Assembly: GCA_030386875.1 (NCBI GenBank)
Contig: CM059571.1
Location: forward strand, 28,328,355-28,392,354
Length of the DNA: 64,000 bases
Source of the DNA: Morinoia aosen
Lineage: Eukaryota > Arthropoda > Malacostraca > Amphipoda > Talitridae
Reading direction: 5' to 3'
Under the pieces are notes generated by a model. The model searched no databases and was not told the origin of the DNA. It saw only the letters and a list, made by a program, of their open reading frames with translations. The position numbers were made by a program, and so were the translations under genes. Shown piece by piece: positions 55,769-64,000 of this stretch (its first letter is position 1; the number at the start of each line of letters is the position of its first letter).

Positions 55769-58320
55769 ATCGTCGGCCAAAAATGATCAGCTGCAATGAA
55801 TTAAGTTCATGAATTTTTTGATTTTTCAGGATGTTTCCTTCGTGTGTAATTTTAGATGTGTTCTTCAATAGGAAGACGTGTTCGAGTTTCGTATTATCAC
55901 AGTTTGCACTCGCAAGAGTGAGATGTGTTTTTCAGTAGTTGTATGTGTTACTAGCTGTGGGTGAAGTTGAATTTCTGCTCACGAGCGATCTTGTTGGAAA
56001 ACGAGAGGCTTGTAGGAGTGTTCTGATCTCACGCTGTACTTGAAATTTCATTCTATTGTTGCTAAAATAAGAGAAATTGAGCTTTTCAGTAGTTTGCTGT
56101 CGTGTGCTTCTCAAAAGGAATGCCATGTGACTTTTCGTAGTATGCTTTCATTTTTCGCCAGCATCTCGTAAAGCGTACGCGCTTGATACGAAATAACACT
56201 AGTGAATTAATTAGTTTAATCTGAACGTGCTTAGGCTGAGGTTATCTCAGGCTTGCTAATTTTATCAATACCTTAGACCGTTCAATTTTCGTAACGGGGA
56301 AAACATGTTTAACGGTAGATTTAAGGTTGCGTGTTCTTTCGTGCCGTAGTGTTGAATTTTCTGTTCGTGCCGTAGTGTTGAATTTTCTGACTCTGTGTCT
56401 TTCCCTTGTCCTGAAGGAGTATCGTAAACACGGTATTCCGGGAGGAATTATTCGTATCTCACTCTGTAGCGTGTAGCACTTTCCTTTTTCAGACTTAAGG
56501 AATTAATTTCTTGGTAGATTAGCGTGGTATGTACTTCAGCACAGAACAGGCCGGAACAATTGCATAACACGAATACGTCTCGTATGAGCAGCAAATTAAG
56601 GAAGGATCACGTGGAATATAAGTAATTATTTACAAGAACAACTAACAGATAACAACTGTACAACATAAGGGATTCATCGCACTTGTATTGGAATCATTTC
56701 ACAGTAGAACAAATTCCAGCGTTGCATTGGGAAACGACGAAGATTTATGTGAGGCTGAAATGTTGCACCATGTTCAGAAGAATGCGGAGGGCACAAGTAA
56801 TTGCCTCAGAGTTGCTTGTGGTCAAACTCGCGGCGAAACACATCGTTAGCCAACAGCAGAGCCAGGAAAGGGCTGCACAAGTAATTGGTACTTAAGACTT
56901 CAAAGTGGAAAGCACCACAGAACGCCGGAGCATCATCGTGAGAAAGGAAGAAAAAACGAAATTAAAGCATGAGATATTATTGGGTGCCTAGATTTACTAG
57001 CGTTTAAAAATGCTTTTATACAGTGGGCACTCAAATGAAACAATAACAATGCTTTTATGTGCTTGAGTGTTGATATTTACTTAAGTATTTTGGAATTTGC
57101 GTCGTGACATTTATGCCTGGTGAGGCATTCCTGAAATTCGAATGCAAGTGTCCTGTGAATTTTACTAGGCAAATTATCACATTGGAGTATTGGAGCCGCA
57201 TTTTAGGCATCTCTATTTATACGTGAAATAAAAAAAAATTAAAAGAGATTTCGTCGGATAGGCTTTGAGTGAGGCGTACGATCTTCAAAGCATATTAACC
57301 CATGGAATTCTCGCACTAATAAGAGTGGTTACTAGGAGAAAATAAAATATGAGCTGGTGTCTGCCAGCGTTTCTACGTCGATGTCAAGGAATACTGAGAT
57401 TCTACGTCGAAATCGAGGAATACTGAGAGGAATTCTACTGGATTCCACCGCGCATGCAGGATACCACCGCCGGATATACCTCGGACTCTTCAGGATTACT
57501 TCGTAGGATGCAGAACCCTATCGCGAAGGGAAACTGCAGTGAAGGAAATTATCGACGATTCGACTCGTATTTTCCGCCAGATCAATATAACTTACTGACG
57601 TATCGATTTGTCTGATCAACGAATCGACGTTCATGAGTAATCTGTCGATTAAAAAACTGAGTTGAATAAACCTCATAAAATATATGTGAAACATTGCACT
57701 TAACATGATTTGGTGGTAATTTGAATCGTGATAATGATACATCTTACAGAATGGAATCGTGCAGTTAGTGTGGTGTATAGAAATTGTATACAAGTCTGGA
57801 TATGGGGCTCGCAATACTTCCTCCTGAAATTAAGTACTCATCTTCAACGCGTGTGTGAAGCTATTGAAATGGCAGAAGAGAAGCATGGAAAGAGAGCAAA
57901 TTCGTCAACGATACCAAAGGAGTCAACATCGAACAGTCAACAGCAGCGTCAAGAACTTGAACAGGATATACAAGCGGGAATTGAAATCTACGGAATGTAA
58001 AATCATCGATACTTTAGGATGTCTGAGGAATGGGAAAGGTGCCCGTGAAATTTTGTGAATGTTATTAGGGTTAAAGTACTCAAGTATTTAGTACGCACTT
58101 TACTTCGGCGGGGAAAAAACAGATACATCGGTTAGAAGAACACGACACAATATATCACGCTGTGGCTGGTAGTAATGATTGTAGTGTTAATTGTAAGGTA
58201 CCCTGTTTCTGCGGAACAATGTTTAGATGATAATGTGCTTAAGTAGAATTTACCATGTGTGTCTTATATTGGCTGCATACTGTAGTACTTATTATTCAAT
58301 AAATAGCTGAAAGCTAATTC
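55769..58320 (+). other. Long 3' untranslated region of the gag-pol copy
   Basis: 2.55 kb with only short open frames (56683-56895, 57728-58000, 57855-58058) lacking motifs; the last two overlap. A 25-bp tandem duplication ('cgtgccgtagtgttgaatttt') lies at about 56337-56390. A ~35-bp imperfect duplication ('ctacgtcga...ggaatactgag') lies at 57371-57427. Part of this may be the U3-R portion of the element's own 3' LTR, but no second copy exists in the window to confirm it. Confidence 0.5.
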
Positions 58321-58338
58321 AAAAAAAAAAAAAAAAAA
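58298..58338 (+). terminator. Poly(A) signal and genomic A18 tail
   Basis: AATAAA at 58298-58303, then 17 bases, then 18 consecutive A (58321-58338). The spacing is that of a real cleavage and polyadenylation event. It shows that this end was copied from a processed RNA. Confidence 0.85.
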
Positions 58339-58377
58339 TTGTCAGGCCAATTTTTTTTTAACTCTAGGAGGGCCGTC

Positions 58378-60243
58378 TGTCGAGAATCTGTTAAGAATAA
58401 TCAATTTTCGAATTAAAAATGAGAATTTAGGGAAAATCTTAACCAGGTGTAATAAATTCGAGTTTTTGATCATGTGTAACAAATTTACGTGTAACAAATT
58501 TTGTACTTTAAAAAGAAAAAAATACTTCAGTGGGCTTTGCTTTATGTGTTGTAAAAACATTGTAGGGTGCGCATTCAGCAGTACAGAGAGTGATCGAGTC
58601 CACACGTTCGTTGAAAGAATGTTTTGGTAAGGCCATTCTGAAGAGCATCGGGCAGTTTTGTATTTGTTTTACCACGAAGGAATGTGGGAGGGAACTTGGT
58701 TACAAGATCTCTTACAGGGCAGAGAAACCTTTCCACAGAAGTGTTTGTGGACAGGGCGATCTTAAAATAACATGGGGAGAAGAGGCCAGCGAAACTTGAG
58801 AGGGTTCGGCTGAACCACATGGAGAGAAATTTATTGGAAGCACTTGTAAGCGTTGGGGCTGAGGACGCTGGACAGAAGAGGGTGACAGATTTATGACACA
58901 CCATGGTAGGCTTAGTAGTTCCGTTAGAGAGCGAGCGATATTATCGAAAAGCAAAAAACCTCAGAAGAAGGCGGAGATTACGGCGCGCTTGGCAAAACAT
59001 TTCAACAGCAAATAAGAAAAGGACAGCCTCAGGGAAAACCAATGGGAACGTTAGAGGGAAGTCTAGGAGGACGCTCAAGAAGCCCGTGAGAACACGATTG
59101 GTCTCACAAAGAAAAGGGGGAGTACAGCTTTTGAACGGAGGGACAGAGCTGATGAGATGCGAGCAGTCTAACGCGGTGCATCATCATAGAAAGAAGTACG
59201 TGTAACAAAGTGTCATACTGGAAAAGCATTCTGAAAAATATAAGTGAAAATATTGAATATATTGAACGTATAGAGGAAGTTGAATAAGTTGTTTTGAGCC
59301 CGTAAATTAAAATGAAATTAAAAAAATGTCACGTCTATTTTCCAGAAATGAAAACATCGTAACCAAACTGTGCAGTATATGAAGTAATAATTTGAACGAC
59401 AGTTGGGCGGGTAAGGAGTATTTCGGATCATAAGATATACAGTTCCTTTTGAAAAGAAGTTTTGAAATAAAAGTCATGAAAAATAATGTCACATTAACGT
59501 AAAAATTTAAAATAATTTTGAGCACAATTTTTTGGCAATTAAAAGAAGTAACGAGCTGATAAATCATTTGCAGGCAGGGCGGTCGTCGCAGATGTCTAAC
59601 GTGATTGGAGGTTACGCGCTAGAAGTCAGAAGTGGAGATTTGGAAGGTGGTCGTCATAAATTTTTGAACTGAGAATCACTTGTGGAGACTGAACTGGATT
59701 CGTGCCTTTGAGAAGGAACGTGTGAACGAACGTTATGACCACATCTGTACTGCTGAACGCCACAATAATTGAGGGGTATTCTGTCATATTCATGTGTGGG
59801 AAAGTGAGGGAAGGGCTGGCCGGCCAGATTTACTGGAATATCAATTGTGTGTAATTCAGTAGGGTAGGCCTTGAGGCAGGTTGTAAAATTGAACTGGGTT
59901 CTAATGACATGTTCATGGATTGTGAGACAATGTTATCGTATTGTATCAATTCCGCCGTAATTATAAATTCATGTTGAATTCATATGGCGTATATAAATAT
60001 CCGTCAATGCAAAGGCAGCTCATCGATACAGGTGCGCACAGAATCGCGCGGATGTAAGTCGTGTATCAACTAATCGGTGAGTACCTTTTCTTTTTTAGTA
60101 TATGCACGGTGATTGCCGATTATTATTCATTTAATTTGTGTTGTGTATATAGCCTGGAGGTGTGCCATTCCTCTATTCCGAGAACCTGATCTTCTTGTTA
60201 ATGAATTGTTAACAAGGAGGTGAAGGGACCATTTCTCGTGACA
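58378..60243 (+). repeat. Right 1866-bp LTR-like direct repeat
   Basis: Same length and ends as 42473-44338. It is preceded by a purine stretch (AGGAGGG, 58367-58373) suited to plus-strand priming, and followed by TCAC and genuine MITE flank. It has the TATA box at 59990-59999, a splice donor near 60076, and the basic 100-aa frame at 58903-59205. Confidence 0.8.
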
Positions 60244-60247
60244 TCAC

Positions 60248-61133
60248 TCGACAAATTTTTCGATTTAGGCCTTAGTTTTTTTGGGGGAAAAACTCGTTTT
60301 TTGGTTCATTTTTATTGATATTTCAAAATAATAGAAGTCATTGAGTTTTTATGCTAGAACAAAACCAAAGACAGTTTTATAATCCTTGAAGCATAAAGGT
60401 TTTGTTGAAGGTTTTGTGCTAGCATAAAAACTCACTGACTCCTATTCTTTTGAATGATGAAAATTAGAGGTTTTGCTATAAGCCATAAACAAAATTTTTT
60501 GTTGAAGTGTAATATAATGGACAATTCCTATAATTGAATGCTGTTTTCACTTTATTTCGACAATCTCCAAGCATAACTTCATATACACACTGTGAATTGT
60601 AATTTCCAAAAAAATGTATGCTTAATTTTTTTCTTTTTTTTTTTAAATTATAAAATTATATATTTGTAGTCTGATTTTTATTAAATTTGACTATAACATG
60701 TAACTTTTGAGAAGAAACACAAGTTCATCTATTCATTTTTTCGATTCAGGCCTTAGTTTTTTGAAAGAAATTGACACATTGGTGTTTTGGTTCATTTTTT
60801 TTGATATTTTAAATCAATAGAACTCATTGAGTTTTTATGCTAAAACAAAACCAAACACATTTTTAAGGTCCTTGAAGCATAGTAAACAAAGTTACGGTTT
60901 CCAATTTTCCATTTTTCGTTTTGTTTTCTATTTATATGGGGTCGAACTGGGGTCAAAAATTCAGGATTTTTGGTTCCCTTACCCCCCCACCCCTGGGGGA
61001 GGGGACCTAGTGTCCATGGCACCATAAAATTTTAGGACTGAATAGTCCACCACCCAAGGGTCCTTTTCCAACAACAAAACGAAAAAAGCTCACCGGACCG
61101 ACAGGAGCCTGGCAGGGGCCTGAAGTGCATTAA
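60248..61133 (+). mobile_element. Right part of the split TTAA MITE
   Basis: Parallels 37370-38402. The 'tttttatgctagaacaaaac' block occurs forward near 60345, reversed near 60425 and forward again near 60830. A G/C-rich block follows ('ccccccacccctggggga', near 60985), and the copy ends at TTAA (61130-61133). Confidence 0.75.
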
Positions 61134-64000
61134 AGCCACGCAGCCAAGTTCAGCCACACGGCAGCCTCGGCCGTCCATTCGAGATCTGGTCTGACGCTAT
61201 CGTTACTGCGGTACATGGCGTGCGCGGGCCAACTAGTGCACCAATGTACGCAGGTCCCGAAGGTAACTTTTGATTAAAATGAATACCTATCTAGCTCATG
61301 TATAATTTTATCCTATTCACAATATGGCGCATAAAGTCTAGGTACGAAAACTTCTTATTAGAATGAAAACAGTAGGAACTTATAAGAAATCTATCGATAA
61401 TCCTAATTTCCAGTAATTCAACCAGTATCTCAAATAAAACTGGAAGAAAGTAGGAGAATAATTTCACTTAGAGATGTAAATAACTCGAAGTGTTTTCACA
61501 GTGTTTTATGTTTTAATTTGAAATCATTAGGCAAGAAAAACAGTGCTGCAGTAAAACCAAGTGAAGAGAAAGGGAGTTGAGTCATGATGAAGAGAGGGTG
61601 TTATGGCGGGGTATTTAGAGAGTGAAGTGTGCGGGAACCATTTTTAAGGTCACTAGACACAAAAAACTCAAGGTGTGAGATGACTTCGAAGTACAAACAA
61701 TAATATTTAATCTAATATTATAATGTTATAATGAGACAGGAGCACATAAAGTAACAGAAGCACAGAGACATGTTAAACAATTGCGTGGAGAAGTATTTAA
61801 AAAAATAGGTTCAGCATTTTACGCATCCTGAGAGTGACTTTTCGAAGACGTTCTGGAATAGAGGAACGCAGTGTCTATGTGACCTCGCGTGAGGAAAATA
61901 CAACCCAACCGTTTTTTAACTCGTGCGCGTGACGTTAGCGTGGGCGAGCTCGAACTCGAAGAAAAATCTTCGTAATTTTATTATAATGTAACTTTTTTAA
62001 ATAGTAGGTATGCAATGAATTTTAACATGTTGCAAGATATAGCGGGGTAAATTTTGAGCTCAATATTTCCAGAACAAGATTAGATTATTCAAGCATTTCA
62101 GTCTTTGCCAAACAGCTTTCCGTTGGGATATCAGCTTTTCAGTTGTTTAACTAATGTAATCATTTTAGTTTTAAAATCCGAAAAGATTCGTCCATCATCT
62201 CATCACAAATTTAGTAATCTATTTTCCTGAGATGCAAAATGTGTGTCAGAAAACAGTGAGACGCTACTCAAAATTGCGAATAGATTTATTCTTTGCGGAA
62301 ACATATCTCACTAAATTCATAAATAATTGGAAAAATGTATGAGCTTTGCTGCCATAGTTGTGTGTAAGGTCTATTTCAAAAAACGCAGTCACACTACTCC
62401 TCTCTTAAAATAACTCGCTCAAACCCCAATACCAGAGAGATTTCACTTTTATCAAACCCGACACGTGTTCGTCTCGTCTCTCCACCCCCTCTCCCTCTCA
62501 GAGTAAAGCGGATGTAAAATTTCCCCCACCCAAAAAGTCGGACAACAACCATACGGGAGGAATGATGTATTAATCTGTTACCGTTCACCTAATCTGCGGT
62601 AAAATTTCTTTCAGTTTCTGCAGCTTTATTGTAGAATAAGCTCTCCCCGGTGTGACAATCTCTAACTAAAAAATTAAAAGCGAACGTCTCACACCATTTC
62701 ACATCACTGTCGCAGTAAATAACAAACTGTAACAGTTTGTTATTCCACATTGGTTGTTTGTTAAACTGAACACTTGCCCGTTTTCCTTGAACCAGATCGT
62801 TGTTACTTTGAGATGAGCTATTCAAACATTGTGAAGCTGAAAGATCTACGCTTGAATTCGTTGATTTTATAAATTACTCACTTCAAATCGTTTTCTTCGG
62901 TAGCATTGCCAATTTCCAGTTTTCGACATCACAATTCTAGCTAGACTTTCTGAGAAGACACACTAACCCTCTATTGCACAGTTGATGAAGAAACCACAAT
63001 TAGATTCATTTGCTATCTATGTTTGGAAATTTTGTAGCTATTTGCTGCTTTTATCCTTATCGTATCATATCTTTAAGTACCATATCTCTTCCTTCACCGT
63101 TCCCAACCGACATCCTTATAATACCATAGTTTTACTGATGGCTGCTATCGTCTATTTGATATTCGAAATGTATAAGAACCAGTTAATTTCAATGGTTTCG
63201 GCCCTGAATAGAGGTAGTCATTGAAGCCTAAGGTGGTAAGTTAGAATAATTTGATAAGCAAGTACGACCTAGGAAATGTGTGTGAATTCCATTTGAATAC
63301 ACACTTCTTTTGCAAAATTATTGTTGTTTAATTAGGATGCTGAAAATTTCCTCAAATAACCCTAGAACCGTTTAGTAGAAGCATCGTTACGTGAAAAATT
63401 AGTTGTATTTCAAGTACTATTTTCAAGAATCAAACACAAGATGTACGAAAATTTCATGAAATAAATTGACCTGTACATGTATTAAACTTATGTAATTCTT
63501 ATTCAGTTTTATTACGTGGGCCTAATTTCAAACCCTAGCAAGGAATACTACTTAGTACGTAGGTTTTCAACCGTTAAATGCTAAATTCATTAATTCACCT
63601 ATCAGATTTATTTAGGCATTTTAATAATTAGACCAGATGCAATTGAATTAGGTCTTAATTCATTTTTCCACTCATTAATATATTTTAATAATGTAAATGA
63701 TTTCCAGAAGAAAAGTGATTCTGAATAGTTCATATCAATAAGCTCTGTTCTCAGGAGGGTGGGATATCTCATTTCTTACCCACTAGAAGATGACGTTTGC
63801 ACACAAGATCTCCAGGGTCCTATGTAATACTTCAATCACATGCTAGAATTTCACATTTGCGTGCTAACAAAGGTCACGCACCCATATAGGGAGGGAGGGC
63901 ACTTACACGCGTTTATACTTTTAATTTTTATCGAAAAATCACTATTCTTCGGGAAAACGTTTCACATCAGCGCTCGAATGCTACGTGATACAGTTACTGT
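61134..64000. other. No recognisable gene
   Basis: Anonymous AT-rich sequence. Small frames such as 62589-62825 (minus) and 62982-63224 (plus) have no motif. Nothing further could be supported. Confidence 0.5.

Larger units (their letters stand above)
42473..60243 (+). mobile_element. LTR-bounded chimeric element carrying a polyadenylated Gypsy gag-pol copy
   Basis: Two 1866-bp direct repeats with TGTCGAG...CTCGTGACA ends bound an interior. In order, the interior holds a 102-bp MITE-like piece (44339-44440), a leader, a hAT insertion (44599-50954), gag-pol (51077-55768), a 3' region ending AATAAA + A18 (58298-58338), and a 39-bp segment with a purine stretch (AGGAGGG) just before the 3' LTR. 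No TGG-type primer-binding site follows the 5' LTR. The poly(A) tail inside the element, and not at an LTR, marks the gag-pol part as a reverse-transcribed mRNA. The LTR family need not be the natural LTR of that gag-pol. The polarity is set by gag-pol and the poly(A). Confidence 0.65.
42378..61133 (+). mobile_element. TTAA MITE copy split by a nested retroelement complex
   Basis: The left part (42378-42472) begins TTAAGAGGGGG and matches the start of the family. The right part (60248-61133) continues the family from 'tcgacaaatttttcg' to a terminal TTAA at 61130-61133. At the unbroken copy (near 37370) the two parts are contiguous. Everything from 42473 to 60243 is therefore an insertion in one MITE about 1 kb long, flanked by TTAC and TCAC (3 of 4 match). 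Confidence 0.75.

Noticed and set aside
1-64000. CRISPR arrays, bacterial operons, rRNA genes
   Set aside because: No direct-repeat/spacer array, no prokaryotic gene organisation and no rRNA-like sequence was seen. The window is eukaryotic repeat-rich DNA.

Overview
This is eukaryotic, AT-rich, intron-type genomic DNA in which I can identify no host gene with confidence. Almost everything that can be named is a transposable element or a repeat. The mix suggests an arthropod, probably an insect: Ty3/Gypsy elements, mariner relatives, hAT elements with GGAGTC subterminal arrays, and a satellite whose spacers are built from the arthropod telomere-type motif TTAGG. The species cannot be told from the window.

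Layout. (1) 1-2170 holds nothing recognisable. (2) 2659-12045 is a young, nearly complete Gypsy element on the minus strand. It has two 314-bp LTRs (2 differences), gag, a slippery heptamer for -1 frameshifting into pol, protease, RT-RNase H-integrase, and two small downstream ORFs. It sits in T-rich DNA next to a satellite (12218-13660) of about 140-bp units with TTAGG-like spacers. (3) 13.7-34.7 kb is mostly anonymous. It includes a SPIN-like hAT MITE carrying exactly 24 copies of a 19-bp minisatellite (18561-19219), a decayed mariner transposase (about 22440-23245), and a long tRNA-derived hairpin next to (TA)n (23945-24110). (4) 34.7-38.4 kb holds two inverted copies of a MITE family that ends at TTAA.

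(5) 42378-61133 is a multi-level nest. A third copy of the TTAA MITE is split by a structure with 1866-bp LTR-like direct repeats (42473-44338 and 58378-60243). Between these lies a second, unrelated Gypsy gag-pol copy on the plus strand (gag 51077-52096, protease, RT-RNase H-integrase to 55768). It ends not in an LTR but in AATAAA followed by A18. Its 5' leader was later split by a 6.36-kb hAT element (44599-50954, perfect 8-bp target duplication). The hAT contains a mariner deletion derivative and a fold-back MITE. The polyadenylated gag-pol copy between two LTRs looks like LTR-mediated retroposition by template switching. A 102-bp piece of the MITE just after the 5' LTR, also present after the 3' LTR, supports a chimeric origin.

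How the genes work together. Each Gypsy set encodes Gag with a CCHC zinc knuckle. A correctly phased -1 slippery heptamer (T TTT TTA in one, A AAA AAC in the other) lies just before the gag stop, so Gag-Pol would be made by frameshifting. Both pols are interrupted: each has one in-frame stop between protease and RT, plus one frameshift elsewhere. Neither copy is likely to be autonomous as it stands.
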